This document shows, piece after piece, positions 36,040 to 44,113 of a stretch of DNA of 64,000 nt. The DNA lies in contig NZ_JUHG01000013.1 in NCBI RefSeq assembly GCF_000799715.1, positions 930,001-994,000 of the forward strand. The letters run 5' to 3'. The DNA is from Martinezella rhizogenes. GTDB lineage: Bacteria > Pseudomonadota > Alphaproteobacteria > Rhizobiales > Rhizobiaceae. Both the position numbers and the translations under genes were made by a program. How positions within the stretch are numbered: position 1 is the first letter of the stretch; the number at the start of each line of letters is the position of its first letter. The notes beneath the pieces are model-generated. The model was not told the DNA's origin. It saw nothing but the letters and a program-made list of their open reading frames with translations, and ran no database searches.

Positions 36040-37020
36040 ATGTCCGCACTCGGTGTTCAAGAGCCGGCTCAACAGTCCAGGAATTCGCTCGCATGGCTCG
36101 GCGGAGCGACAGGTCCCCTGATTGGACTGCTGCTACTCTGCGCATTTCTAAGCGTTGCGACCGATACGTTTCTTTCGACGCGGAACGCATTGAACATTCT
36201 CGACCAGATTACCGTTCTCGGCATCATGTCCGTCGGAATGACCTTCGTCATTCTCATCGGCGGCATCGATCTGTCGGTTGGATCGGTGCTCGCCTTGTCA
36301 ATGATGATCATGGGATGGGTTGCAAACGTCGCGGGGCTGCCGATGGCGGTCGCCGTTCCCCTGGCACTCCTTGCCTCAGCATTTAGCGGCCTGATTGTCG
36401 GCGTGATGGTGACGAGTTTCCGGGTTCCAGCCTTCATCGCAACGCTTGCGATGATGTCGGTCGCGCGCGGCGTTGCCAATATGATCACCGATGGGCAGCA
36501 GATCGTCGGCTTCCCGGATTGGTTCACGATGCTGGCGATCGACCGGCATTTCGGCGTGCTGACGGCCACCGTCTTCGTGATGCTCGCCATCGTCCTCGTC
36601 GCCTGGCTTTTCCTGCAATACCGTTCGGAAGGCCGCATGCTCTACGCCGTCGGCGGAAGCCCGGAGGTTGCCCGCCTCGCCGGCATCAATGTGGCGCTCG
36701 TGACGATCGGCGTTTACGTCGTTTGCGCAATACTTGCCGGCCTGGCGGGGATTGTCCTTGCCGCTCGCCTCGATGCCGTCCAGCCCTCGAGCGGCTTCGG
36801 CTATGAACTCGACACCATCGCGGCGGTCGTCATCGGCGGCACCTCACTTTCGGGTGGGGCCGGCGGTATCGGCGGCACCCTGATCGGCGTGCTCATCATC
36901 GGCGTGCTGCGCAACGGTCTCAATTTGCTGAATGTCTCCCCTTTCCTGCAGCAGGTCATTATCGGTGTGGTCATCGTGCTCGCCGTCGGCGCTGAGACGC
37001 TCCGCCGCAAGAAGGGATGA
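36040..37020 (+). CDS. Ribose-type ABC transporter permease (RbsC family)
   Basis: 326 residues, eight to ten hydrophobic helices. The family segments ILDQITVLGIMSVGMTFVIL and IGGIDLSVGSVLALSMMI are at about 60-100; VVIGGTSLSGGAGGIGGTLI is at 260-285. TGGGAGGAACA precedes the ATG at 36040; an upstream in-frame ATG at 35995 adds an unrelated N-terminus. First gene of the rightward transporter-dehydrogenase operon. Unusual but known order: permease, binding protein, ATPase. Confidence 0.92.
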   Translation: MSALGVQEPAQQSRNSLAWLGGATGPLIGLLLLCAFLSVATDTFLSTRNALNILDQITVLGIMSVGMTFVILIGGIDLSVGSVLALSMMIMGWVANVAGLPMAVAVPLALLASAFSGLIVGVMVTSFRVPAFIATLAMMSVARGVANMITDGQQIVGFPDWFTMLAIDRHFGVLTATVFVMLAIVLVAWLFLQYRSEGRMLYAVGGSPEVARLAGINVALVTIGVYVVCAILAGLAGIVLAARLDAVQPSSGFGYELDTIAAVVIGGTSLSGGAGGIGGTLIGVLIIGVLRNGLNLLNVSPFLQQVIIGVVIVLAVGAETLRRKKG

Positions 37021-37139
37021 TTTTGAGCGGTCCGCTCGGCCGCGCATTCCAGAATTCCTCTCCTAACAATTGGAGCGGATCAAAAGGCCCCAGGGCGGAG
37101 GAAACACCCGAAGGCAAGGTCAAACTTACGGAGGAACTC

Positions 37140-38069
37140 ATGAAACTGTCTCGCATTCTACTGACGACTGCCGCCGCCCTCGCCCTTTCATTCGGATCGG
37201 TGCAGGCCAAGGAGGTCAAGAAGCTTGGCCTCGCGGTCGCCAACCTTCAGGCAAATTTCTTCAATCAGATCAAGCAGGCCGTTGAAGCCGAAGCCAAGAC
37301 CCGCGGCATCACGGTCGTGACGGTCGATGCGAAGGGCGATGGCCCGACGCAGGTGAACCAGATCCAGGATCTTCTCACCCAGAACATCGATGCGCTGATC
37401 TACATCCCGGCGGGTGCGGCGGCGGCGACCATTCCCGTGAAACTCGCGCACCAGGCGGACGTTCCGGTCATCAATGTGGACCGCAATGCCGATGGCGCTC
37501 CGGGCGATACTTTCCTTGCGACCGACTCCGTCGCCTCGGCCAATGCCGTGTGCAAGCACATCATCGAAAAGGCCGGCGGCAAAGGCAACATGGTGATCAT
37601 TCACGGCCAGAAGGGCACGACCCCGGAAGTCGATCGCACCAAGGGCTGCATGGAAGCCGTCAAGGCAAACCCGGGTGTGAAGATCGTCGCAGAGCAGTGG
37701 TCCAACATGTGGAGCCAGGATGAGGGCTTCCAGATCATGCAGAACATGCTCCAGGCACATCCTGACGTTTCCATCGTGTTTGCCCAGGCAGACGGTCTGG
37801 CATTGGGCGCGGCGCAGGCCATCAAGGTCGGCAACCCGTCGCAAAAGATCGTCGTCGGCGGCTTTGACGGTGATACCGCTGCTCTTGAGGCCCTCAAGAA
37901 CGGTGTTTTCGACGTCACCGCGACACAGCAGACGCAGAAGATGGGTCGCGCGGCCGTCGACATGGCCGTCAAGATCGTTGGCGGCGAGAAGGTGCCGCCG
38001 GTTCAGCTGATGGATGCGACGCTCACCACCAAGGACAACGTCGAAGGCTTTATCGCCAACCATCCATAA
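37140..38069 (+). CDS. Ribose-type periplasmic sugar-binding protein
   Basis: 309 residues. Signal peptide MKLSRILLTTAAALALSFGS with VQA cleavage. Type I periplasmic-binding fold: KKLGLAVANLQANFFNQIKQ opens the first lobe, DALIYIPAGAAAATIPV and VPVINVDRNADG line the site, then VFAQADGLALGAAQAIK and the DVTATQQTQKMGRAAVDM end. GGAGGAAC is directly before the ATG. The 119-base gap after the permease gene contains a small GAGCGGTCCGCTC hairpin and probably an extra control point that boosts this subunit. Confidence 0.92.
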   Translation: MKLSRILLTTAAALALSFGSVQAKEVKKLGLAVANLQANFFNQIKQAVEAEAKTRGITVVTVDAKGDGPTQVNQIQDLLTQNIDALIYIPAGAAAATIPVKLAHQADVPVINVDRNADGAPGDTFLATDSVASANAVCKHIIEKAGGKGNMVIIHGQKGTTPEVDRTKGCMEAVKANPGVKIVAEQWSNMWSQDEGFQIMQNMLQAHPDVSIVFAQADGLALGAAQAIKVGNPSQKIVVGGFDGDTAALEALKNGVFDVTATQQTQKMGRAAVDMAVKIVGGEKVPPVQLMDATLTTKDNVEGFIANHP

Positions 38070-38091
38070 ATTCAGGCTCGGGAGTGGTGAT

Positions 38092-39570
38092 ATGACGGAA
38101 CCGGTTCTCTCTCTTCGGGGCATCTCGAAGCGCTATGGCCCGCTTGAGGTCCTCAAGAACGTCAGCCTCGACGTTTACCCCGGAGAGGTTGTCGCCCTCC
38201 TCGGTGAAAACGGCGCCGGCAAGTCGACCTTGTCGGGCATTATTGCCGGATCACGTACTCCTTCTGAAGGAACGATGACATGGCAGGGGCAGCCTTACGC
38301 CCCTGCCTCCCCCCGGGACGCGATCGACAAGGGCGTCGTGCTGATCCATCAGGAGCTTCAGCTTCTGCCGGAACTGACGATTGCCGAGAATGTCTTCATC
38401 GGCCGTTGGCCGATGAAGAACGGGATCGTGGATCGTGCGCAGATGGTCAAGCGCGCGCAGGAACAACTGTCGCGCTTGAACCTGCACATTCCCGCCACGA
38501 GGAAAGTCGCGGGCCTTTCGACGGCAAATCAGCAGCTGATCGAAATTGCAAAGGCCCTGGCGCTGGACGCAAAGCTGCTGATCCTCGATGAACCGACGGC
38601 AGCACTCGGCGGTGCGGAAACCGAGGCTCTGTTTCAACAGGTCCGCAAGCTGCGCTCCGAAGGGGTCGGGATTATCTACATCTCGCACCGAATGGACGAA
38701 ATCAAACGCATCACGGATCGCATCGTCGTGCTGCGCGACGGCGAGCGGGTGCAGGAATTCGCCGATAGCGCAACACCGGTTCGCACCATCGTCGAAAGCA
38801 TGGTCGGGCGCTCGCTCGACAGGCTGTTTCCCGCCTTGCCGGCTCCGCAGGACCGGTCGGTCCTCAAGGTCGAGGGCCTGACGGCCGTGGACGGCTCTTT
38901 CAAGGATGTGAGCTTCGAGGTCCGGGCCGGCGAGATTTTCGGAATAGCAGGGCTCGTCGGCGCCGGGCGAACCGAGCTGGTGCGCGCGATTTCAGGTGCC
39001 GACCCGCTGAAAGCGGGCGTGGTTCACCTCAATGGAGAGCAGCTGGCGCTGCGCAGTCCCGCCGATGCGATCGCAAGGGGCATCGTGATGGTGCCGGAGG
39101 ATCGGAAGCTCCAGGGCCTCGTCGTCAGCCATCGCATCGGCGAAAACCTCGTCTACGCCAATCTGGACCGGTTCGGCCGCCGGTGGATCACGCCGTCGAT
39201 GAAGCGCGACTTTGCGAGGAAAGCCATCTCGACCTTCGGGATCAAGGGGCGCGGCGATCAACTCGCCTCCGACCTTTCCGGCGGAAACCAGCAGAAAATC
39301 GTGATCGCCAAATGGCTAATGCGCGACCCAAAGGTCGTCGTTCTCGACGAGCCGACGCGCGGTATCGACGTTGGAGCACGCGCCGGCATTTACGACATTA
39401 TCGTCGGGCTGGCAAAACGCGGCGTCGCCGTCATCGTCGTCAGCTCCGATCTTGAGGAAGTGCTTGGCGTTTCGAACCGGATTCTCGTTCTTGCGCAAGG
39501 CAAGCAAGCCGGCATTCTGGATCGCGACCAGGCGAACGACGTCTCCATCATGGAATTGGCTACAATCTAG
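38092..39570 (+). CDS. Ribose-type ABC transporter ATPase (RbsA family, duplicated domain)
   Basis: 492 residues with two ATPase domains. Domain 1: Walker A GENGAGKST, Walker B LLILDEPTAALG, and a weak signature GLSTANQQLIEIAKAL. Domain 2: degenerate Walker A (AGLVGAGRTEL), signature DLSGGNQQKIVIAKWL, Walker B VVVLDEPTRGID. This asymmetry is normal for the sugar family. The VPEDRKLQGLVV segment is also typical. Start at 38092 with GGGAG upstream. Followed by two SDR genes in the same direction. Confidence 0.93.
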   Translation: MTEPVLSLRGISKRYGPLEVLKNVSLDVYPGEVVALLGENGAGKSTLSGIIAGSRTPSEGTMTWQGQPYAPASPRDAIDKGVVLIHQELQLLPELTIAENVFIGRWPMKNGIVDRAQMVKRAQEQLSRLNLHIPATRKVAGLSTANQQLIEIAKALALDAKLLILDEPTAALGGAETEALFQQVRKLRSEGVGIIYISHRMDEIKRITDRIVVLRDGERVQEFADSATPVRTIVESMVGRSLDRLFPALPAPQDRSVLKVEGLTAVDGSFKDVSFEVRAGEIFGIAGLVGAGRTELVRAISGADPLKAGVVHLNGEQLALRSPADAIARGIVMVPEDRKLQGLVVSHRIGENLVYANLDRFGRRWITPSMKRDFARKAISTFGIKGRGDQLASDLSGGNQQKIVIAKWLMRDPKVVVLDEPTRGIDVGARAGIYDIIVGLAKRGVAVIVVSSDLEEVLGVSNRILVLAQGKQAGILDRDQANDVSIMELATI

Positions 39571-39593
39571 AACGAATGAAGAAAGGAAGAGCG

Positions 39594-40382
39594 ATGCCTG
39601 ACATCACTCTGAATGCGCCGAAGCTTTTCGATCTTGCCGGGCAGATCGCCTTTGTCACCGGTGCCGGCAGCGGCATCGGGCAACGCATCGCGATCGGTCT
39701 TGCGCAATGCGGCGCGGATATTGCGCTCCTTGATCGCAGGGATGACGACGGCCTGTCCACGACAGCGGGGTTTATACGTCAGGCCGGCCGCCGCTCGATC
39801 CAGATCGCGGCCGATGTGACGAACAAGGCATCGCTGGCAGAAGCAGTCGCGCGGACGGAAGCCGAACTTGGCCATCTGTCGCTGGCGGTGAATGCGGCCG
39901 GCATCGCGAACGCCAATCCCGCCGAAGACATGGAAGAAGATCAGTACCAGACCCTGATGGACATCAATCTCAAGGGTGTGTTCCTCTCCTGCCAGGCGGA
40001 AGCCCGCTCCATGCTCAAGCATGGCAAGGGTTCCATCGTCAACATCGCCTCCATGTCCGGCGTCATCGTCAATCGTGGACTTAACCAATGCCACTACAAC
40101 GCCTCCAAGGCGGGCGTGATCCATATGTCGAAGTCCATGGCGATGGAGTGGGTCGGGCGCGGCATCCGCGTCAACACGATTTCGCCCGGCTACACGGCGA
40201 CACCGATGAACACCCGGCCGGAGATGGTTCACCAGACCAAGCTTTTCGAAGAGCAGACTCCGATGCAGCGCATGGCAGCCGTCGATGAGATGGTCGGTCC
40301 CGCCGTGTTTCTGCTCTCGGATGCCGCAAGCTTCGTAACCGGCGTCGATCTCCTGGTCGACGGTGGATTCTGCGCCTGGTGA
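39594..40382 (+). CDS. SDR-family alcohol/sugar dehydrogenase 1
   Basis: 262 residues, classical short-chain dehydrogenase. Cofactor loop TGAGSGIG (about 21-28), NAAGIA at the end of beta-4, catalytic Ser in IVNIASMSGVI and Tyr-x-x-x-Lys as YNASK. Asp at the end of beta-2 (ALLDRRDD) points to NAD preference. I start at the ATG at 39594 with AGGAAG upstream rather than 39576. Role by context: oxidation of a polyol or sugar to the ketose used by the FGGY kinase. Confidence 0.9.
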   Translation: MPDITLNAPKLFDLAGQIAFVTGAGSGIGQRIAIGLAQCGADIALLDRRDDDGLSTTAGFIRQAGRRSIQIAADVTNKASLAEAVARTEAELGHLSLAVNAAGIANANPAEDMEEDQYQTLMDINLKGVFLSCQAEARSMLKHGKGSIVNIASMSGVIVNRGLNQCHYNASKAGVIHMSKSMAMEWVGRGIRVNTISPGYTATPMNTRPEMVHQTKLFEEQTPMQRMAAVDEMVGPAVFLLSDAASFVTGVDLLVDGGFCAW

Positions 40383-40409
40383 TCACGCGCAATGAAAGGG
40401 AGGAGTTCC

Positions 40410-41192
40410 ATGCAACGCTTCGAAAATAAGACTGTCGTCGTCACCGGTGCGAGCCGGGGGATCGGCGCTGCCATCGCAAAGCGGTTCGCGCGGGAAGGCG
40501 CGAATGTGCTTGTCTCGGCGAACGAGGAAAATGTCCACGCGGTGGCCGATGACATCAGGAGCCATGGCGGCCGTGCCGCGTCGTTCGTCGGCGACGTCAC
40601 GGACAAGAGCAGCGTCGTTGCCCTGTTCGACGCCGCCGAACGCGAATTCGGCTCCGTCGATGTCTCCATCCAGAATGCCGGCGTCATCACCATATCGCGC
40701 GTCGAGAACCTGTCCGAAGCGGACTGGGACAAGGTTATGGCTGTCAACACAAAGGGCGTGTTCCTGTGTGCCCAGGAGGCGATCGCGCGCATGCGCAAGC
40801 ATCGCCGTGGTGGCCGCATCATCAACACCGCATCGGGCCAGGCGCGAGACGGCTTCATCTACACGCCCCATTATGCAGCCTCGAAGATGGGCGTCGTCGG
40901 GATCACCCAAAGCCTGGCCAAGGAAGTCGCGGTTGAGAACATCACCGTCAACGCTTTCTGCCCGGGGATCATCGAGACCGATATGTGGGCTTACAACGAT
41001 CAGGCCTGGGGCAAGTTGCTCGGCGACTACGGCCCTGGCGAACTCATGAAGGAATGGGTTGACGGCATCCCGATGAAACGGGCGGGTTCCGGGGAGGATG
41101 TCGCTGGCCTTGTGACCTTCCTCGCCAGCGATGATGCAGCCTATATTACCGGCCAGACGATCAACGTCGATGGCGGCTTGATCATGTCTTGA
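40410..41192 (+). CDS. SDR-family alcohol/sugar dehydrogenase 2
   Basis: 260 residues, classical SDR. TGASRGIG cofactor loop, NAGVI, Ser in IINTASGQARD, and Tyr-x-x-x-Lys in HYAASKMG; C-terminal GQTINVDGGLIMS. Residues after beta-2 (VSANEEN) leave cofactor preference open. GGGAGGAG is eight bases before the ATG at 40410. It shares only the family motifs with the SDR before it, so the two probably work on different steps or epimers. Last gene of the operon. Confidence 0.9.
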   Translation: MQRFENKTVVVTGASRGIGAAIAKRFAREGANVLVSANEENVHAVADDIRSHGGRAASFVGDVTDKSSVVALFDAAEREFGSVDVSIQNAGVITISRVENLSEADWDKVMAVNTKGVFLCAQEAIARMRKHRRGGRIINTASGQARDGFIYTPHYAASKMGVVGITQSLAKEVAVENITVNAFCPGIIETDMWAYNDQAWGKLLGDYGPGELMKEWVDGIPMKRAGSGEDVAGLVTFLASDDAAYITGQTINVDGGLIMS

Positions 41193-41308
41193 GTGCATTC
41201 GCTGGGCATGAACAGACCATTCACTGCACAGATGCCGCTTGCCTCCGCCTCGATGGTATTGAACCGATCGAAATTCCGAAGCGCCCGAGGACTGCTCATC
41301 GCGGTAAC

Positions 41309-41326
41309 GGACGCCCTTGGGCGTCC
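41309..41326. terminator. Hairpin between convergent SDR2 and SulP genes
   Basis: GGACGCCC / GGGCGTCC with a TT loop, GC-rich and symmetrical, in the 153-base gap between the two stop codons. No T-run on either side. Possible bidirectional terminator. Confidence 0.4.
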
Positions 41327-41345
41327 GCTCTGGTTCGAATTTATC

Positions 41346-42872
41346 TCACGCAACCTCCGCCGACAAACGTTCGAAGATCGGTATCAGCCGAGGATGGCGG
41401 CCGGCGGGAGGATGCTGGATCTCGACAATACGGCCTATCTTCCTCTCCCGCTTCAACCATTCGCGTAGGGTCTCCGCGCAGGTGTGGTCGAGATAGTGCA
41501 GGTCCCCGCCGGCAATCCGCACTTTGCGGCTCGCAGGAAGCGTCTCCAGCATATTGAGAAGGACCGGCACATCCTTGCATGTCGCCACCCCGGCGAGAGC
41601 GACATGAACCACGTCCGCATCCTCTGACCGGTCAATGGCGAGTTTGCGTCGTAGATGCGGGAAGACTTCCAGGATCGACAGCGCCAGGCCAAGCGCAACG
41701 CCGACAAGCAGATCCTGCACCACGACCATGGCGACGGTCGCCGCCCAGATCCCGACCGGTACCCAGCCGTGATGATCGAAAAGATGGCGCACGTGATGAA
41801 GGCTGATCAGCCGCCATCCGGTGACGAGCAGCACGGCCGCGAGCGCCGTCAGTGGCACGAGGCCGAGCAATTGCGGCAGCAGCGCCACGAGCCCGAGGAT
41901 CCAGACACCGTGCAGGACCGCCGAGGCTCGTGTTCGCGCCCCGGCCTGGATATTGGCCGAAGAGCGCACGATGACGCCGGTGATCGGCAATGCACCGAGG
42001 AAACCGCATAGCGCATTGCCGATGCCTTGCGCGAAAAGCTCCTTGTTGAAGCGCGTCCTGACACCGTCATGCATGCGGTCGACAGCGGCGGCCGACAACA
42101 AGGTCTCAGCACTCGCGATGACCGCAATCACCAAGGTCGTGACGATAATGCCCGGCTGTGCCATTAACCGGAAGCTCTCCAACGTCGGCAGTGAAATGCT
42201 ATCGATCAGTGAGGCCGGAACCTCGACCCTGGCGATCGGCAATTGCATGGCGACGGTCAGCACCGTTCCCGCCGCAACGCCCACAAGCGCGCCGGGAACC
42301 AGCATCAGCGATTTTGGCCGGAATTTTTCCCAGCCGATCATGGCGAGTAGAGAAATCAGACCGACCAGCAAGGCGGCCGCCTCCTTCGTCAAGCCGGTCC
42401 CCCAGAGGCGCCCGATCGTTCTCTCCATGGCGGTAACATTCTCGATGCCGCCAGCCGCGGGCTGGGCACCCATCAATACATGCACTTGCCCGAGAATGAT
42501 TAGGATGCCGATGCCGGCCAGCATGCCATGAACGACAGCCGGCGAGATCGCCCGGAACCAGGAGCCGATCCGAAGAAAGCCGGCAAGGATTTGCAGAAGC
42601 CCGGCAACAACCAGCACCGGACCGAGCATGGCGATCCCATATTGCTCGACAAAGCTGAAGACGACCACCGCAAGGCCCGCGGCGGGTCCTGAGACCTGCA
42701 ATGGCGACCCGGCCAGCAAGCCGACCACGATACCGCCAACGATGCCGGAGATCAGGCCCATGGCCACAGGCACGCCGGAGGCGACGGCAATACCGAGGCA
42801 AAGGGGAATGGCGACGAGGAAAACGACCAACGAGGAAGCGAAGTCGCGGGAGAGAGCAGAGCTATTGATCAT
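41346..42872 (-). CDS. SulP-family anion transporter with STAS domain
   Basis: 508 residues. About ten to twelve membrane helices from residue 12 to 400, beginning DFASSLVVFLVAIPLCLGIA and including the SulP repeats GGIVVGLLAGSPLQVSGPAA and GALPITGVIVRSSANIQAGA. The C-terminal 100 residues form a cytoplasmic STAS domain (VVHVALAGVATCKDVPVLLN). Its gene starts four bases after the stop of a beta-carbonic anhydrase gene, a pairing that in bacteria indicates bicarbonate transport coupled to CO2 hydration. Sulfate is the alternative substrate. The ATG at 42872 has GGAG upstream within the preceding gene's last codons. Confidence 0.92.
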   Translation of the reverse strand: MINSSALSRDFASSLVVFLVAIPLCLGIAVASGVPVAMGLISGIVGGIVVGLLAGSPLQVSGPAAGLAVVVFSFVEQYGIAMLGPVLVVAGLLQILAGFLRIGSWFRAISPAVVHGMLAGIGILIILGQVHVLMGAQPAAGGIENVTAMERTIGRLWGTGLTKEAAALLVGLISLLAMIGWEKFRPKSLMLVPGALVGVAAGTVLTVAMQLPIARVEVPASLIDSISLPTLESFRLMAQPGIIVTTLVIAVIASAETLLSAAAVDRMHDGVRTRFNKELFAQGIGNALCGFLGALPITGVIVRSSANIQAGARTRASAVLHGVWILGLVALLPQLLGLVPLTALAAVLLVTGWRLISLHHVRHLFDHHGWVPVGIWAATVAMVVVQDLLVGVALGLALSILEVFPHLRRKLAIDRSEDADVVHVALAGVATCKDVPVLLNMLETLPASRKVRIAGGDLHYLDHTCAETLREWLKRERKIGRIVEIQHPPAGRHPRLIPIFERLSAEVA

Positions 42873-42876
42873 GGCA

Positions 42877-43581
42877 CTACTCCGCCGCAAGGGCTGCCGC
42901 AGCCCGCGGCATGACCTGAGGGTGACCGCGGCCGGTCACCGCAACCGGCAATGGCCGGTCCTCATATATCTCGGTAAAGCTTGCGGCTGCACCGTCGTAA
43001 ACCTGTACCTCACCGGTTTCGATATCGAAGAACCAGCCGTGCAGCGTCACGTCGTTGGTCGCAAGCTTAGCCGCGACGGAAGGATGCGTGCGAAGATGAT
43101 CCAGCTGGACAACGACATTCTCCATGGCCACGGCCCGCACCTTTTGACGTTCGGACAAATCGGCCGGATAGGCCTCGCAAACGATCGAGTGGGCGGCATA
43201 GCTGTGTTTCAGCCAGGCAGCAACATTCGGCATCGGCTTCAGCAATTCCGGGCAGCAAAGCCCTTTCATTGCGCCGCAGTCGGAATCGCCGCAAACGATG
43301 ATGTCGCGAACTCCGAGTGCGAGGACGGCATATTCGATGGCAGAAGAAACGCCGCCATTTGCCGTGGAGAATGGTGGAACGATGTTGCCGGCATTGCGGC
43401 ACACAAACAGCTCCCCAGGTCCCGACTGCGTGATTGTTTCCGGCATCACCCTGCTATCCGCGCAGGAAATCATCAAAGCCTGCGGCTGCTGGCCCTCCTG
43501 CGCGAGCCTGCGATAAAGCGCTGAATGGTTCGGGAAAACCACGCCGCGAAAGCTGGATATGCCTTTTAGCAAATCATTCAT
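42877..43581 (-). CDS. Beta-class carbonic anhydrase with Asp at a zinc-ligand position
   Basis: 234 residues. First zinc Cys40 with the Asp-Arg pair (ISCADSRVMPE) and RNAGNIVPP are normal. The second zinc motif, usually His-x-x-Cys (GHSDCGAM), reads VCGDSDCGAMKGL: Asp99 replaces His and Cys102 is kept. Asp can still ligate zinc, so activity is not excluded. The C-terminal LHGWFFDIETGEVQVYD is the family's final strand. Upstream of the SulP transporter gene and probably co-transcribed; together they would supply or exchange bicarbonate. Confidence 0.9.
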   Translation of the reverse strand: MNDLLKGISSFRGVVFPNHSALYRRLAQEGQQPQALMISCADSRVMPETITQSGPGELFVCRNAGNIVPPFSTANGGVSSAIEYAVLALGVRDIIVCGDSDCGAMKGLCCPELLKPMPNVAAWLKHSYAAHSIVCEAYPADLSERQKVRAVAMENVVVQLDHLRTHPSVAAKLATNDVTLHGWFFDIETGEVQVYDGAAASFTEIYEDRPLPVAVTGRGHPQVMPRAAAALAAE

Positions 43582-43875
43582 TGTCTGGTCCTTTTTTACT
43601 CAGGGGCCGGACAGAAGGCTGGGGGTGCACCCTAGCCCGGCAAATTAGCACATTCATATTTGTGCAAGTGCGAAATAAGAAAGGTGCGCCGCGAAGGAAA
43701 TGGCCGGAGTGTCCATTAGCCGTCGCCAAAGTATCAAAACGACGTGAGCACGTTGTGAGATGGTTTGATTTGAGGGGTAATGGTGAATCGCTTCGTGCAA
43801 CAGGGCTTTCGTCCCATGCCGCGGGAACAGATCGATAGCGGCTCTTCGGTTAAGCCGATGCGATGATTGCGGTTT

Positions 43876-44007
43876 TCACGAACCACCTTCGTCGCTTCCG
43901 AGCCCGTCGCTCAGCCATGTCGCATAATCCCGGGCGACATTCGCAAAGACCTGCCCGGCCTTCTCCGCAACTCGCATCGAACAGCCACACTTTGGTGCTT
44001 GCCTCAT
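43876..44007 (-). CDS. Possible small ORF (43 residues)
   Basis: Begins MRQAPKCGCSMRVAEKAGQV and continues FANVARDYATWLSDGLGSDE to a TGA at 43876. The amphipathic helix VAEKAGQVFANVARDYATWL and the Cys pair look protein-like, but no ribosome site is evident before either Met (44007 or 43977), so it may be a remnant or a false positive. It is in the otherwise empty 530-base region between the carbonic anhydrase and DUF882 genes. Confidence 0.35.
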   Translation of the reverse strand: MRQAPKCGCSMRVAEKAGQVFANVARDYATWLSDGLGSDEGGS

Positions 44008-44113
44008 AAACCGTCTGTTAGGGATCTGTTGACCATAATTGGAGGCGAAGCGACGTCACAGATGCGGCGTCCCCGATATCCAGTGTCTTTTACCAAAGAC
44101 GAAAGTCGTACCC

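Noticed and set aside
44039..44113. TTG start at 44039 for the DUF882 protein
   Set aside because: Would add a charged 25-residue leader before the signal segment; the GTG at 44114 gives a more natural exported protein, though this stays uncertain.
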